The notes beneath the pieces were generated by a model. That model worked only from the letters and a program-made list of their open reading frames with translations. It was not told the origin of the DNA and ran no database searches. From an uncultured Lachnospiraceae bacterium (lineage in GTDB: Bacteria > Bacillota > Clostridia > Lachnospirales > Lachnospiraceae), in the NCBI GenBank assembly GCA_947167155.1, contig CAMVHB010000012.1:1-53982 (forward strand): 53,982 bases of DNA, given 5' to 3'. A program made the position numbers and the translations under genes. Each line of letters opens with the position of its first letter. The first letter of the stretch is position 1. This document shows positions 1 to 8,787 of this stretch, piece by piece.

Positions 1-39
1 CCTTGTAAGCATATCCGCGATAGGATCACTCATTGTCAT
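1..39 (-). CDS. rpsH: 30S ribosomal protein S8, N-terminal fragment
   Basis: Only the first 13 codons are inside the window; they read MTMSDPIADMLTR, the typical S8 N-terminus. A strong Shine-Dalgarno (GAAGGAG) lies just upstream at about 48-55. S8 binds the central domain of 16S rRNA and often represses the spc operon. It follows rpsN by 25 bp in the standard order. The gene continues beyond the left edge of the window. Confidence 0.9.
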   Translation of the reverse strand, partial: MTMSDPIADMLTR

Positions 40-64
40 ATCTATCTTTTCTCCTTCTCAAAAA

Positions 65-250
65 TCACCAGGATGCCTTCTTGATACCGGGAATCTCTCC
101 CCTGTACGCAAGTTCCCTGAAGCAAACCCTGCAGATGCCATACTTTTTCAGGACCGAATGCGGACGGCCGCATATCCTGCAGCGGGTGTAAGCTCTCGTT
201 GAAAACTTGGGAGTCTTTGCCTGCTTAAGCTTCATTGCTTTCTTAGCCAT
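65..250 (-). CDS. rpsN: 30S ribosomal protein S14, zinc-binding type
   Basis: A 61-residue protein, the usual length of the short C+ form of S14. Cysteines C24, C27, C40 and C43 make the CxxC-x12-CxxC zinc ribbon. This distinguishes it from the longer zinc-free paralogue used under zinc starvation. S14 joins the 30S head late in assembly. It sits between rplE (21 bp upstream) and rpsH. Confidence 0.97.
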   Translation of the reverse strand: MAKKAMKLKQAKTPKFSTRAYTRCRICGRPHSVLKKYGICRVCFRELAYRGEIPGIKKASW

Positions 251-271
251 TATCTTTCCTCCGCTTTATCC

Positions 272-811
272 TTATTTTGAGAACGGCATTCCGAAGAGAC
301 GAAGGAGCTCGCGCCCCTCTTCATCGGTCTTTGCCGTGGTAACAAAAGCTATGTCCATTCCGCGGATCGCGTCCACTTTGTCGTACTCGATCTCAGGGAA
401 GATGATCTGCTCCTTAAGACCGAGAGAATAATTTCCCCTGCCGTCGAAGGAGTCGGGATTAACGCCTCTGAAATCGCGGACACGCGGAAGTGCAAGGTTT
501 ACGAGACGATCAAGAAAATCATACATCTTCTCGCCGCGAAGCGTAGTCTTTACGCCGATACCCATTCCCTCACGGATCTTGAAGTTCGCGATGGAATGCT
601 TCGCATTCGTAATAACCGCATGCTGGCCTGTGATTATCTCAAGGTCTCCCTGAGCGCTCTCAAGAAGTTTCTTGTTTTCCTTTGCCTCGCCAAGACCGAT
701 ATTGACTACGATCTTTACGAGCTTCGGGACTTCCATAACATTTTTGTATCCGAACTTCTTTGTAAGATCCTTCACTATTTCGTTCTGATACTGTTCTTTA
801 AGTCTAGCCAA
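272..811 (-). CDS. rplE: 50S ribosomal protein L5 (TTG start)
   Basis: L5 binds 5S rRNA and contacts the P-site tRNA. An upstream ATG in the same frame (844) would give an 11-residue extension unlike L5. The TTG at 809-811 gives MARLKEQYQ and exactly 179 residues, the family length. It is preceded by GAGGAGG seven bases upstream, so TTG is chosen. The body shows the L5 block [19 protein letters not shown]. It follows rplX by 25 bp. Confidence 0.96.
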   Translation of the reverse strand: MARLKEQYQNEIVKDLTKKFGYKNVMEVPKLVKIVVNIGLGEAKENKKLLESAQGDLEIITGQHAVITNAKHSIANFKIREGMGIGVKTTLRGEKMYDFLDRLVNLALPRVRDFRGVNPDSFDGRGNYSLGLKEQIIFPEIEYDKVDAIRGMDIAFVTTAKTDEEGRELLRLFGMPFSK

Positions 812-836
812 CTTACTGCCTCCTCGTTTAATGCAG

Positions 837-1148
837 TCAATCAATCTTGCTTCCGTCGACCTTCGCGATACGGACTTTCTTTCCGTCCTCTACCTTGAAG
901 CCGACTCTTGTGGTTTTCCCGTTGTGAACGAGCATTACGTTTGAAAGTGCTATAGGGCCTTCCTGCTCCATGATGCCGCCCTGCTGATTCTTCATTCCGG
1001 GCTTAACATGTTTCTTTATCATGTGAACGCCTTCAACAACTACGGTCTGCTTCTTCGGATCGACCGAGACGACCTTCCCCTCGTTGTTCTTTTCAGCGCC
1101 GGCGATCACGCGGACCGTATCGCCCTTTTTGATCTTTGCTGATGCCAT
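837..1148 (-). CDS. rplX: 50S ribosomal protein L24
   Basis: L24 starts assembly of the large subunit on 23S rRNA. The KOW-type start [20 protein letters not shown] is clear. The start is set at the ATG reading [10 protein letters not shown], eight bases after AAGGAGG, giving 103 residues, the normal size. An ATG 33 bases further up (1181) would intrude on rplN and has no family support. It lies 13 bp after rplN. Confidence 0.97.
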   Translation of the reverse strand: MASAKIKKGDTVRVIAGAEKNNEGKVVSVDPKKQTVVVEGVHMIKKHVKPGMKNQQGGIMEQEGPIALSNVMLVHNGKTTRVGFKVEDGKKVRIAKVDGSKID

Positions 1149-1161
1149 CTTCAAAGCCTCC

Positions 1162-1530
1162 TTACAGTACTTCGGGTGCAAGAGAAACTATCTTCATGAA
1201 CTTCTTGTCACGGAGCTCTCTTGCTACCGGCCCGAAAATACGCGTTCCCGTAGGAGTATTATCATCCTTTATGATGACCGCTGCATTTTCGTCAAACTTG
1301 ATATAGGAACCGTCCTTGCGGCGTGCGCCCTTTACTGTGCGGACAACGACTGCCTTTACGACGTCACCCTTCTTTACAACGCCTCCGGGTGTTGCCTCTT
1401 TGACCGTAGCTCTGATGATGTCTCCGATCTCGGCATAGCGCCTTGTAGAGCCGCCCTTTACCCTGATAGTAAGGAGTTCCTTGGCGCCGGTATTGTCGGC
1501 TACCTTCAGCCTGCTTTCCTGCTGTACCAT
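1162..1530 (-). CDS. rplN: 50S ribosomal protein L14
   Basis: 122 residues, full length, beginning [20 protein letters not shown], the hallmark L14 N-terminus. L14 forms an intersubunit bridge with helix 44 of 16S rRNA. It lies between rpsQ (16 bp upstream) and rplX in the standard Firmicutes order, so it is translated from the same polycistronic message. Confidence 0.98.
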   Translation of the reverse strand: MVQQESRLKVADNTGAKELLTIRVKGGSTRRYAEIGDIIRATVKEATPGGVVKKGDVVKAVVVRTVKGARRKDGSYIKFDENAAVIIKDDNTPTGTRIFGPVARELRDKKFMKIVSLAPEVL

Positions 1531-1546
1531 ATCGAATCCTCCTTAA

Positions 1547-1804
1547 TCACTTTGCCCGCTCAACGATCTCAACGAGCCTGAACCTCTTGTCCTTTGAAAG
1601 AGGACGGGTTTCCATAACCCTGACTGTATCGCCCTCATGGGCCTCGTTGTTCGCGTCATGCGCTTTCAGCTTGTAAGTACGCTTTACGATCTTGTTGTAA
1701 AGCGGATGTCTGATGTTGTCGCGTACCGCAACCGTTATGGTCTTGTCCATTTTGTCAGATACCACAACGCCGACACGCGTTTTACGAAGATTTCTCTCTT
1801 CCAC
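1547..1804 (-). CDS. rpsQ: 30S ribosomal protein S17
   Basis: 85 residues with the S17 OB-fold signature: [18 protein letters not shown] near the N-terminus and [21 protein letters not shown] near the C-terminus. S17 is a primary 16S rRNA binder needed for early 30S assembly. It is separated from rpmC by 16 bp and from rplN by 16 bp. Confidence 0.98.
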   Translation of the reverse strand: MEERNLRKTRVGVVVSDKMDKTITVAVRDNIRHPLYNKIVKRTYKLKAHDANNEAHEGDTVRVMETRPLSKDKRFRLVEIVERAK

Positions 1805-1820
1805 GTTCTACTCCTTTCGG

Positions 1821-2030
1821 TCACCTTGCGGCCTTCTGGCTTACGGTCATCATTGTCTTGATACGCGCTATGTTCTTCCTGACCTCACGGATACGAGCCG
1901 TATTGTCAAGCTGGTTCGTAGCATTCTGAAATCTCAGATTGAAGAGTTCCTTCTTTGCTTCAGTCAGGGACTCTTCAAGATCTGCAGCGCTCTTGCCTTT
2001 CAGATCTTCTTTGAAATCCTTGGTCTTCAT
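1821..2030 (-). CDS. rpmC: 50S ribosomal protein L29
   Basis: 69 residues and mostly helical. The conserved stretch [20 protein letters not shown] is diagnostic for L29, which sits near the peptide exit tunnel and helps dock trigger factor and SRP. The N-terminus is slightly extended and acidic compared with the shortest homologues. It lies 19 bp after rplP. Confidence 0.97.
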   Translation of the reverse strand: MKTKDFKEDLKGKSAADLEESLTEAKKELFNLRFQNATNQLDNTARIREVRKNIARIKTMMTVSQKAAR

Positions 2031-2049
2031 CTCTTAGAGTACCTGCCTT

Positions 2050-2493
2050 TCAGGAAACCTTTGTGTTTTCTTCTTTCCCGTTGAGCTGTTCGCGGCTCAT
2101 TATCTTACAGCGGAGCGGAAGCTTGTGTGTCGCAAGGCGAAGAGCTTCACGCGCTACATCATCCGCAACACCGCCGATCTCGAAAAGAACTCTTCCGGGC
2201 TTAACAACTGCTACCCAGTAATCAACGGAGCCCTTTCCTTTTCCCATTCGGGTTTCAGCGGGCTGTGCCGTAACCGGCTTGTCGGGGAATATCCTGATCG
2301 AAACCTTTCCGCCACGCTTGATGAATCTCGTCATTGCGATACGGGCTGCCTCGATCTGATTACTCTTGATCCAGTGGGGCTCCATTGCAACTATTGCGAA
2401 TGAGCCCTCCATCATAGTGTTGCCGCGGGAAGCCTTGCCGTGCATCGTGCCACGGAACTGCTTCCTGTGCTTCACTCTCTTAGGCATTAACAT
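2050..2493 (-). CDS. rplP: 50S ribosomal protein L16
   Basis: 147 residues with the L16 motifs [13 protein letters not shown] at the start and [20 protein letters not shown] in the middle. L16 organises the A-site tRNA region of the large subunit. The start MLMPKR overlaps the last 14 bases of rpsC, implying translational coupling. Starting at the second Met two codons later is also possible. Confidence 0.97.
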   Translation of the reverse strand: MLMPKRVKHRKQFRGTMHGKASRGNTMMEGSFAIVAMEPHWIKSNQIEAARIAMTRFIKRGGKVSIRIFPDKPVTAQPAETRMGKGKGSVDYWVAVVKPGRVLFEIGGVADDVAREALRLATHKLPLRCKIMSREQLNGKEENTKVS

Positions 2494-3181
2494 CGGAAGT
2501 CCTCCCTTCGTCTTTTGACTTCTTCCTTCTCGGAAGGATCTCGCCCTTGTAGATCCAGACCTTTACGCCTACCTTTCCGTAGGTTGTGTCTGCCTCTGCA
2601 AAGCCATAATCTATATCCGCGCGGAGAGTCTGAAGCGGGATCGTCCCGTCAGAATATGTCTCTGTACGTGCCATATCGGCTCCGCCGAGACGGCCGGCGC
2701 ACATGGTCTTGATACCAAGCGCTCCTGCCTTCATGGTTCTCTGCATGCAGGATTTCATTGCTCGTCTGAAGGAAACACGGTTCTCAAGCTGATCCGCGAT
2801 ATTCTCAGCTACAAGCTGTGCGTCGCGGTCGGGACGCTTGATCTCCTTGATATCGATCGAGAGCTTTTCCTTCGTCTTTCTCTCGCTCGTCTTGTCTATG
2901 AGCTTCTGAAGATCGCCTTTGATCTTTTCTATCTCAGCGCCGCCCTTGCCGATCACGACACCGGGCTTTGCGGTAAACACCGTAACCTTCAGTCTGCCTG
3001 CGGCACGCTCTATCTCGACCTTTGAAATGCCGGCTGCATAGAGCTTCTTCTTGAGGAATTCCCTGATCCTGTAATCTTCTACAAGATTGTCAGCAAAATC
3101 CTGATCCTTTGCGTACCACTTCGAATCCCAGTCCTTGATAATCCCGACTCTCAGGCCATGAGGATTGACTTTCTGTCCCAT
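2480..3181 (-). CDS. rpsC: 30S ribosomal protein S3
   Basis: 233 residues with the S3 start [14 protein letters not shown], a KH domain ([20 protein letters not shown], about residues 68-87) and a C-terminal S3 domain ending in a basic tail. S3 lines the mRNA entry channel and contributes to helicase activity. It follows rplV by 17 bp and overlaps rplP. Confidence 0.98.
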   Translation of the reverse strand: MGQKVNPHGLRVGIIKDWDSKWYAKDQDFADNLVEDYRIREFLKKKLYAAGISKVEIERAAGRLKVTVFTAKPGVVIGKGGAEIEKIKGDLQKLIDKTSERKTKEKLSIDIKEIKRPDRDAQLVAENIADQLENRVSFRRAMKSCMQRTMKAGALGIKTMCAGRLGGADMARTETYSDGTIPLQTLRADIDYGFAEADTTYGKVGVKVWIYKGEILPRRKKSKDEGRTSDVNA

Positions 3182-3198
3182 GCTTTTCTTTCTCCTCC

Positions 3199-3591
3199 TT
3201 ACTTCTTCTCATCAAGTACTATGGTGATGTGGCTCATACGCTTCTCAATGCGGTATGCCCTGCCCTGTGCTCTCGGCTGGATCCTCTTCATTGTGGGGCC
3301 CTTGTTCGCGTAGCACTCAGCGATGTAAAGCGTGTTCGCGTCAAGGCCGTTGTTGTTCTCCGCATTTGCTACTGCCGAAAGAAGAAGCTTCTTTATCACT
3401 CCCGATGCATAACGGGGATTGTAGGTGAGGAGCGCTTCCGCTTCTCTTACACCCTTCCCGCGGATCGCGTCAAGCACAAAGCAAGCCTTTGTTGTGCTGA
3501 TCCTTGCGTACGAAAGCTTTGCGGAAGGTCTCGTTTCTCTCTGCTCTTCGTTTCTCTGACGCTTGATCTGCGTCCTGTGTCCGGTTGCCAT
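3199..3591 (-). CDS. rplV: 50S ribosomal protein L22
   Basis: 130 residues. The globular part [21 protein letters not shown] and the C-terminal block [19 protein letters not shown] match L22, whose beta-hairpin lines the exit tunnel and is a site of macrolide resistance. A polar N-terminal extension of about 20 residues ([17 protein letters not shown]) is longer than in Bacillus. It lies 22 bp after rpsS. Confidence 0.97.
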   Translation of the reverse strand: MATGHRTQIKRQRNEEQRETRPSAKLSYARISTTKACFVLDAIRGKGVREAEALLTYNPRYASGVIKKLLLSAVANAENNNGLDANTLYIAECYANKGPTMKRIQPRAQGRAYRIEKRMSHITIVLDEKK

Positions 3592-3613
3592 CTGAACTTA
3601 CCTCCTTCCGTCT

Positions 3614-3895
3614 TCAGCCTACTTTAGACTTTTTCTCGTCGTTGCCATGCCCTCTGTAAGTCCTTGTCTGAACGAACTCACCGAGCTTATGTCCTACCAT
3701 ATCCTCGGTAACATATACCGGAACATGCTTTCTTCCGTCATGTACAGCTATCGTAAGACCAACCATCTGAGGGAAGATCGTGGATCTTCTCGACCAGGTC
3801 TTGATAACGGTCTTGTCACCTGCTGCCGCAACGGCTTCAACCTTTTTCATCAGGCTCTCATCACAGAAAGGGCCTTTTTTAAGTGAACGTGCCAT
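3614..3895 (-). CDS. rpsS: 30S ribosomal protein S19
   Basis: 93 residues starting [19 protein letters not shown] and containing [20 protein letters not shown], both diagnostic for S19. The protein sits in the 30S head with S13 and contacts the A-site. It is 31 bp downstream of rplB. Confidence 0.98.
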   Translation of the reverse strand: MARSLKKGPFCDESLMKKVEAVAAAGDKTVIKTWSRRSTIFPQMVGLTIAVHDGRKHVPVYVTEDMVGHKLGEFVQTRTYRGHGNDEKKSKVG

Positions 3896-3926
3896 TTATT
3901 GTTTTCCTTTCGAAATAATGTGGGAC

Positions 3927-4769
3927 TTATTTGATAGCCCTGCCGTCACGTCTTCTTACGATAAGCTTGTTGGACTGTTTCTTGTGCTTCCTGGTCTTGA
4001 GACCCATAGCAGGCTTACCCCAGGGAGTTGAAGGACCGGGACGTCCAACCGGTGCCCTACCTTCACCACCGCCGTGCGGATGGTCGTTCGGGTTCATGAC
4101 CGAACCTCTGACCGTCGGGCGGATGCCCATGTGACGCTTGCGTCCGGCCTTTCCGATATGGATGAGGTTGTGGTCGCCGTTTCCGAGAACCCCTATGGAA
4201 GCGCGGCATACGATGGGTACCATCCTCATCTCGCCTGAAGGAAGACGAAGAGTTGCGTACTTTCCTTCTTTTGCCATGAGCTGCGCTGACGAGCCTGCCG
4301 TACGGACCATCTGCCCGCCTCTGCCCGGAAGCAGCTCTATATTGTGGATCATTGTACCGACAGGGATGTTCTGAAGGGGAAGGCTGTTTCCAACCGTAAC
4401 CTCTGCATTTTCACCGCTCATTACGGTCATCCCGTCCTTAAGTCCTGCGGGAGCAAGGATATAAGCCTTCTCGCCGTCAGCGTAATTGATAAGTGCGATG
4501 TTTACCGTCCTGTTGGGATCGTACTCGATCCCGACCACCTTGCCCGGAACGTCGTCCTTCCTTCTCTTGAAGTCGATGATCCTGTATTTCTGACGATTTC
4601 CGCCGCCCTGATGGCGAACGGTGATCTTTCCCTGATTGTTCCTTCCCGAGTTCTTCTTCTTCTTTGCAAGGAGCGATTTTTCGGGAGTCTTCTTTGTGAT
4701 CTCCGAAAAATCAGAGCCTGTCATGTTCCTTCGAGAAGAAGTATAGGGAGTGTAACTCTTGATTCCCAT
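3927..4769 (-). CDS. rplB: 50S ribosomal protein L2
   Basis: 280 residues, full length. It carries the L2 RNA-binding core and the signature [19 protein letters not shown] near residues 225-243, whose His is near the peptidyl-transferase centre. The start [18 protein letters not shown] is typical. A 70-bp gap to rplW is the widest inside this operon segment apart from rpsJ-rplC and carries a small hairpin. Confidence 0.98.
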   Translation of the reverse strand: MGIKSYTPYTSSRRNMTGSDFSEITKKTPEKSLLAKKKKNSGRNNQGKITVRHQGGGNRQKYRIIDFKRRKDDVPGKVVGIEYDPNRTVNIALINYADGEKAYILAPAGLKDGMTVMSGENAEVTVGNSLPLQNIPVGTMIHNIELLPGRGGQMVRTAGSSAQLMAKEGKYATLRLPSGEMRMVPIVCRASIGVLGNGDHNLIHIGKAGRKRHMGIRPTVRGSVMNPNDHPHGGGEGRAPVGRPGPSTPWGKPAMGLKTRKHKKQSNKLIVRRRDGRAIK

Positions 4770-4796
4770 ATTATTTTCTCCTTACGTTTTCTTGTC

Positions 4797-4812
4797 GCGA
4801 GTGTCTTCTCGC
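4797..4812 (-). other. Small hairpin between rplW and rplB
   Basis: GCGAG-AAGACA-CTCGC is a five-base-pair stem in the 70-bp spacer ahead of rplB. It has no U-tract, so it is not a terminator. It may protect or tune the mRNA, but a stem this short can occur by chance. Confidence 0.3.
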
Positions 4813-4839
4813 ATAATGGATCTTATCATCTTCCGGGAA

Positions 4840-5148
4840 TTACAATCCGGAGAAGATCTCTATATCCTTTGAGTCGGCAGTGAGCTTGACTACCGCCTTC
4901 TTCTTTGATGCTGTACGACCAGTCGTCACGCCGCTCTTTGAATTCCTGCGCTTGGTCTTTCCTTCGAGGTTCATTGTCCGAACTGACTCAACCTGTGTTC
5001 CGTCGAACATCTTCTCAACAGCGTTCTTGATCATGGGCTTTGTAGCATCCGGATGAACGATGAAGGTGTACTTTTTGTCTGCCATATCGGCCATGGACTT
5101 TTCGGTCACGACCGGACGTAATATAACGTCATAGTATTCCATACCCAT
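4840..5148 (-). CDS. rplW: 50S ribosomal protein L23
   Basis: 102 residues. YYDVILRPVVTEKSMADMADKKYTF near the N-terminus is the L23 fingerprint; the protein forms the chaperone and SRP docking site at the tunnel exit. The first ATG shares one base with the rplD stop codon (TAATG). GGAGG lies ten bases upstream, so this ATG is preferred over the Met two codons later. Confidence 0.97.
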   Translation of the reverse strand: MGMEYYDVILRPVVTEKSMADMADKKYTFIVHPDATKPMIKNAVEKMFDGTQVESVRTMNLEGKTKRRNSKSGVTTGRTASKKKAVVKLTADSKDIEIFSGL

Positions 5149-5777
5149 TATGCATAAACCTCCTCGATCTCTTTTGCCGCGTCCTTTGTAAGAACGATCG
5201 TGTCATACTTCAGAAGATCAAATACGTTTATCGTATTCGGAGCTGCAGTGATCACATTCGGCATATTCCTTGCGGAAAGCACGATGTTGCTCCTGCTCTC
5301 GTCGTTTTCTGTGATCACGAATACTGCCTTTGCAAGCTCAAGATTTGAAACAACCTTTGCAAAATCCTTCGTCTTCGGAGCGTCCATTGAAAGACCTTCG
5401 ATGACGCAGAGCTTGTTGTCAAGAACCTTTGAAGAAAGCACTGAACAAAGAGCCGCTCTCTTCTCTTTCCTGTTCATCTTGAATGAATAATCCCTGGGAA
5501 CCGGTGCGAATACCATTCCGCCGCCCTTCCACTGGGGAGCTCTGATCGACCCCTGTCTTGCGTGACCTGTACCCTTCTGTCTCCAAGGCTTTCTTCCGCC
5601 GCCGGAAACCTCTGAACGGGTCTTTGCCTTTTGTGTGCCCTGCCTCTGATTGGCGAGATACTGCTTTACAGCAAGGGCAACGAGATGTTCATTCGGCTCT
5701 ACGCCGAAAACGCTGTCGGAAAGCTCAAGGGTTCCTGCTTCTTTGCCGTCAGTGTTAAACACTTTTACTTCAGCCAT
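5148..5777 (-). CDS. rplD: 50S ribosomal protein L4
   Basis: 209 residues with the internal loop typical of L4: GGGRKPWRQKGTGHARQGSIRAP at about residues 61-83. It reaches into the exit tunnel opposite L22. In enteric bacteria L4 also represses the S10 operon through its leader; whether that holds here cannot be told from sequence. It overlaps rplW by one base. Confidence 0.97.
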   Translation of the reverse strand: MAEVKVFNTDGKEAGTLELSDSVFGVEPNEHLVALAVKQYLANQRQGTQKAKTRSEVSGGGRKPWRQKGTGHARQGSIRAPQWKGGGMVFAPVPRDYSFKMNRKEKRAALCSVLSSKVLDNKLCVIEGLSMDAPKTKDFAKVVSNLELAKAVFVITENDESRSNIVLSARNMPNVITAAPNTINVFDLLKYDTIVLTKDAAKEIEEVYA

Positions 5778-5802
5778 TTTCTATTCCTCCTTCCCGCCTT
5801 CC

Positions 5803-6486
5803 TTATTTCGCAGCCTTTACAGACTCTTTGATGGTAACAAGCGCCTTCTTCGGTCCGGGAACCGCGCCTTTTACGAGAAGAAGATTCTTTTCGGGATCTA
5901 CCTTCACAACTATGAGGTTCTGTACTGTGGACTTCACCCCGCCCATACGACCGGGCATTCCCTTGCCTTTGAATACGCGGCTCGGTGAAGAGCAAGCACC
6001 GTTCGAGCCCTGATGACGATGGAATTTTGAGCCGTGTGCCATGGGTCCTCTGTGCTGTCCGAGACGCTTGATGGCGCCCTGGAAGCCCTTGCCCTTTGAA
6101 ATGCCGGTAGCGTCAATATGATCGCCTGCTTCAAAGATGTCAGCCTTGATCTCCTGTGCGATCTGATACTCGCTTGAATTCTCAAAACGAAATTCCCTGA
6201 CATACTTCTTCGGTGAAACGCCGGCCTTCTTGAAATGACCTGCCTCGGGCTTGTTCGTGCCGTGGCGTCTCGCTACTGATTTCTTGTTGTTTGCGTCAAC
6301 GGATACGGCCTTTACGGCATTGTCGACGAAGCCCACCTGAACTGCGTCATATCCGTCGTTTTCCTGTGTCTTGATCTGTGTCACTACACAGGGACCTGCT
6401 TCAAGGACGGTAACGGGGATAACAGTCCCGTCCTCTTCGAAGATCTGCGTCATACCAAGTTTCTTTGTAAGTATGGCTTTCTTCAT
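5803..6486 (-). CDS. rplC: 50S ribosomal protein L3
   Basis: 227 residues starting [20 protein letters not shown], with the L3 core [27 protein letters not shown] in the middle. L3 is a primary 23S rRNA binder near the peptidyl-transferase centre. The protein is some 15-20 residues longer than the Bacillus form because of a basic C-terminal tail. It lies 25 bp upstream of rplD and 73 bp after rpsJ. Confidence 0.97.
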   Translation of the reverse strand: MKKAILTKKLGMTQIFEEDGTVIPVTVLEAGPCVVTQIKTQENDGYDAVQVGFVDNAVKAVSVDANNKKSVARRHGTNKPEAGHFKKAGVSPKKYVREFRFENSSEYQIAQEIKADIFEAGDHIDATGISKGKGFQGAIKRLGQHRGPMAHGSKFHRHQGSNGACSSPSRVFKGKGMPGRMGGVKSTVQNLIVVKVDPEKNLLLVKGAVPGPKKALVTIKESVKAAK

Positions 6487-6510
6487 AAACTTTTTCCTCC
6501 TTCTACAGCG

Positions 6511-6524
6511 GAACCCGAAGGTTC
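6511..6524 (-). other. UUCG-tetraloop hairpin between rpsJ and rplC
   Basis: GAACC-TTCG-GGTTC forms a five-base-pair stem closed by the very stable C(UUCG)G tetraloop. It lies in the 73-bp rpsJ-rplC spacer, close to the rplC ribosome-binding site. No U-tract follows. It may be an mRNA-stability or processing element. Confidence 0.4.
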
Positions 6525-6559
6525 ATACTAGATTGGTTGCTGACTGAAAATAATATAAA

Positions 6560-6871
6560 TTATTTCATACGAATATTGATATCCACACCGACGGGCATTT
6601 CGATGTGAGAGAGGGAATCGATCGTAGCCTGGGTCGGGCTGAGTATATCGATGAGCCTCTTGTGTGTCCTCTGCTCGAACTGCTCACGGGAATCCTTGTA
6701 TTTGTGAACCGCACGAAGAATGGTCACTACTTCCTTCTTTGTGGGAAGGGGAACGGGACCTGAAACTGCCTCACCGTTCTTCTTTACAGTGTCGATGATC
6801 TTCTGTGCTGACTGATCGACCAGCTCGTGATCATAAGCCTTGAGGGTGATCCTCATTACTGATGTAGCCAT
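6560..6871 (-). CDS. rpsJ: 30S ribosomal protein S10
   Basis: 103 residues, first gene of the operon. [18 protein letters not shown] at the start and [16 protein letters not shown] at the end are characteristic of S10, which also acts as NusE in antitermination. The reading frame stays open for 78 codons upstream, but MATSVMRI at 6871 gives the family length and follows AAGGAGG, so it is taken as the start. Confidence 0.97.
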   Translation of the reverse strand: MATSVMRITLKAYDHELVDQSAQKIIDTVKKNGEAVSGPVPLPTKKEVVTILRAVHKYKDSREQFEQRTHKRLIDILSPTQATIDSLSHIEMPVGVDINIRMK

Positions 6872-7150
6872 AAAAAAAGCCGCCTCCTTATCCGCGTTAC
6901 AAAATGTAAGCACGACAAGCGGTGACTGTACACAGTTCCGTGTGTGTCCTATTCCAAAACGCACAAAAATCGGACCACACGTTGTTTCTACCATATGATA
7001 GACCGTTAATGCACAGCACATTGCCGTCTGAATTTTACCAGACATTCGCTCGGCGCAAGTTCCCTGCGCCCACTCCGGTGCGCGGCGGGTTAGTCCGTCA
7101 CCCATGTGGAAACAGCAATCTTGCGTGTCTACGCTATCAATGCCACAGCG
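6872..7150 (-). promoter_or_regulatory. Structured 5' leader of the S10 operon
   Basis: About 280 nt separate the predicted start site from rpsJ. On the transcribed strand the leader can form several hairpins: GGCGCA/TGCGCC (7052-7070), GTCTG/CAGAC (7026-7043) and ACACA/TGTGT with a CGGAAC loop (6930-6945). Long leaders on S10 operons are often autoregulatory. I cannot assign this one to a known ribosomal-leader family by eye. The open frame through it looks accidental. Confidence 0.55.
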
Positions 7151-7156
7151 AGAAGT

Positions 7157-7185
7157 AATATACAGGAATTTTTGAGAACTTGCAA
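7157..7185 (-). promoter_or_regulatory. Promoter of the S10 ribosomal operon
   Basis: On the minus strand TTGCAA (7180-7185) and TATATT (7157-7162) are separated by exactly 17 bp, a good housekeeping sigma promoter. It lies 40 bp after the methyltransferase stop, so the ribosomal operon starts here rather than by readthrough. An AT-rich inverted repeat (ATATTGT/ACAATAT, 7200-7225) sits just upstream. Confidence 0.75.
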
Positions 7186-7224
7186 GAAATATTTTTCAGA
7201 TATTGTACTTTGTTTAGAACAATA

Positions 7225-8103
7225 TTATTTTGAAAGCCATATTCCACTGGCGCCGCAGGGAAGGACGAGCCCGTTTGAAGTGACCGGAAGGCCGATCTCG
7301 CCGGCGCTTACATTCCCGGGCTTTTTGATCGCTGACGAGAGCATATAGGAAAGGACTCCGGGCTGCAGGCCTGTGGTATAGGAATTGATGAGGAAAAAGA
7401 GAGGGGCATCGGAAAGGAGAGACGCGCAGTTTTCAATAAGAGAAAAGACTGAGGTCTCTATCTTCCATATCTCACCCTTCGGTCCGCGACCGTAAGAGGG
7501 CGGATCCATTATTATCGCGTCATATCGGTTGCCGCGGCGGATCTCACGCTCGACGAATTTCGCGCAGTCGTCGACTATCCATCGGATCGGTGCATCGGAA
7601 AGCCCTGAAGATAATGCATTGTCCTTCGCCCAGCCCGTCATGCCCTTTGAGGCGTCGACATGGACGACAGAAGCTCCGGCGCTTGCAGCCGCAAGGGTGG
7701 CGCCGCCGGTGTAGGCGAAAAGATTCAGGACCTTTACGGGGCGGTCTGAATTCTTTTTTATCATCGAAGCTATCGTCTCCCAATTCACCGCCTGCTCCGG
7801 GAAAACGCCGGTATGCTTGAATTTGAAGGGACGAAGATGAAATATTATTTTTTTCTGTATTGAAGAAAGCGTATAAGAGATGGTCCACTCCTCCGGAAGA
7901 TCAAAGATCTCCCAGTCGCCGCCTCCCTTTGCGCTCCTGTGATAATGCGCATTCAGTTTCTTCCAGGCGACGTCGCTCTTTTTTGTATCCCATATCGCCT
8001 GGGGATCGGGGCGAAGGAGGACGTACTCCCCCCAGCGCTCCAGCTTCTCGCCGCACGACGCGTCTATTACTTCAAATTCCTTCCAGCCGTCCGCTATCCT
8101 CAA
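7225..8103 (-). CDS. RlmI-like class I SAM-dependent methyltransferase (COG1092 type)
   Basis: A 292-residue protein with the SAM-binding motif VLNLFAYTGGATLAAA (about residue 125), an acidic ribose-binding end of the next strand (VVHVDASKG) and the catalytic DPPSYGRG motif typical of RNA cytosine/guanine methyltransferases of the RlmI/RlmK group. The N-terminal PUA domain of RlmI is not evident, so the substrate is uncertain; 23S rRNA is the obvious candidate. The TTG at 8101-8103 is used because GGGAGGAG lies six bases upstream. It stands alone, with its own upstream terminator and no clear terminator of its own. Confidence 0.85.
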   Translation of the reverse strand: MRIADGWKEFEVIDASCGEKLERWGEYVLLRPDPQAIWDTKKSDVAWKKLNAHYHRSAKGGGDWEIFDLPEEWTISYTLSSIQKKIIFHLRPFKFKHTGVFPEQAVNWETIASMIKKNSDRPVKVLNLFAYTGGATLAAASAGASVVHVDASKGMTGWAKDNALSSGLSDAPIRWIVDDCAKFVEREIRRGNRYDAIIMDPPSYGRGPKGEIWKIETSVFSLIENCASLLSDAPLFFLINSYTTGLQPGVLSYMLSSAIKKPGNVSAGEIGLPVTSNGLVLPCGASGIWLSK

Positions 8104-8137
8104 AATACGCTCCTCCCAAAAAACTCTCCTCCTGAAG

Positions 8138-8166
8138 AAAAAAGCGGAGGCGATGGCCGCCTCCGC
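8138..8166 (-). terminator. Rho-independent terminator of the Gln/Tyr-rich gene
   Basis: On the minus strand GCGGAGGCG-GCCAT-CGCCTCCGC is a perfect nine-base-pair GC-rich stem followed by TTTTTT. It lies 17 bp beyond the stop codon of the gene at 8183 and separates it from the methyltransferase. Confidence 0.9.
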
Positions 8167-8182
8167 AATGAAGATCTTTGTG

Positions 8183-8710
8183 TCAGTCTTTTTTGTCCTC
8201 GGTGATCTTTGTCACGATCTGTCCGAAGCCGTAAATGCAAAGCGAAGCGATCCAGAAAACGAAGACGCCGAGGGCTGCGCTGATCAATGCACTCACGATC
8301 CCTACTCCGTTCACGCTCGCGCCGTAGCCAAACAAACCGCCGGGCGCGACACTGCCTACTATTCCGAGTATACAGTTTATCGCGTGATATACAACACCGA
8401 TCCAGAAAACCACCTTTGCGATGACGCAGAGCTTGTTGCCAACATTTGAATACATTCCCTGTCCGTCCCTGAAGGCTCCCTTGACCTCATTCACGGTCTT
8501 CTGGAATCCGTTCGGATTTTGATTGTACTGCTGATACTGCTGGCCGCCCTGCTGATACTGGTACTGATACTGCTGGTACTGCTGGTTCGCACCCTGCTGG
8601 TACTGCTGACCGCCCTGCTGATACTGCTGATACTGCTGGTTCGCCTGCGCTGCGCTCTGCTGAGCTGCCTGTCCGGCATTCTGTCCGTTTTGTGCCTGAT
8701 TCTGATCCAT
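8183..8710 (-). CDS. Gln/Tyr-rich low-complexity membrane protein, function unknown
   Basis: 175 residues. Residues 1-70 are almost only Gln, Tyr, Asn, Gly and Ala in repeats of QQYQQY and QQGG. A short amphipathic link (QKTVNEVKGAFRDG) leads into two hydrophobic segments (CVIAKVVFWIGVVYHAINCI and a Gly/Ala-rich second one ending FVFWIASLCIYGF) and a charged tail. The build suggests a small membrane protein with a disordered, prion-like cytoplasmic tail, as in some DUF4190/TM2-like envelope proteins. No enzymatic motif is visible. RBS GGAGG precedes the ATG. The gene has its own promoter and terminator. Confidence 0.75.
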   Translation of the reverse strand: MDQNQAQNGQNAGQAAQQSAAQANQQYQQYQQGGQQYQQGANQQYQQYQYQYQQGGQQYQQYNQNPNGFQKTVNEVKGAFRDGQGMYSNVGNKLCVIAKVVFWIGVVYHAINCILGIVGSVAPGGLFGYGASVNGVGIVSALISAALGVFVFWIASLCIYGFGQIVTKITEDKKD

Positions 8711-8755
8711 TTCAATTCCTCCATTTTGAAAAACAAAACCGTCAGAAACTCAATC

Positions 8756-8783
8756 ATTATATTATATTGAAAATTGAACGCAA
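8756..8783 (-). promoter_or_regulatory. Candidate promoter of the Gln/Tyr-rich gene
   Basis: On the minus strand TTGCGT (8778-8783) and TATAAT (8756-8761) have a 16-bp spacer. It lies directly after the amidase stop codon, about 45 bp upstream of the gene start. The -10 is perfect; the -35 matches four of six positions. Confidence 0.5.
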
Positions 8784-8787
8784 TATA

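Noticed and set aside
6872-7105. 78-codon in-frame N-terminal extension of S10
   Set aside because: S10 is 103 residues in the family; MATSVMRI follows a strong ribosome-binding site, and the upstream residues are rich in Cys and Met and look like a translated RNA leader.
8500-8665. Repeated CTGCTGATACTGCTGG units that resemble a short repeat array
   Set aside because: They encode the QQYQQYQ repeats of the Gln/Tyr-rich protein; spacing is irregular and there are no spacers, so it is not a CRISPR array.
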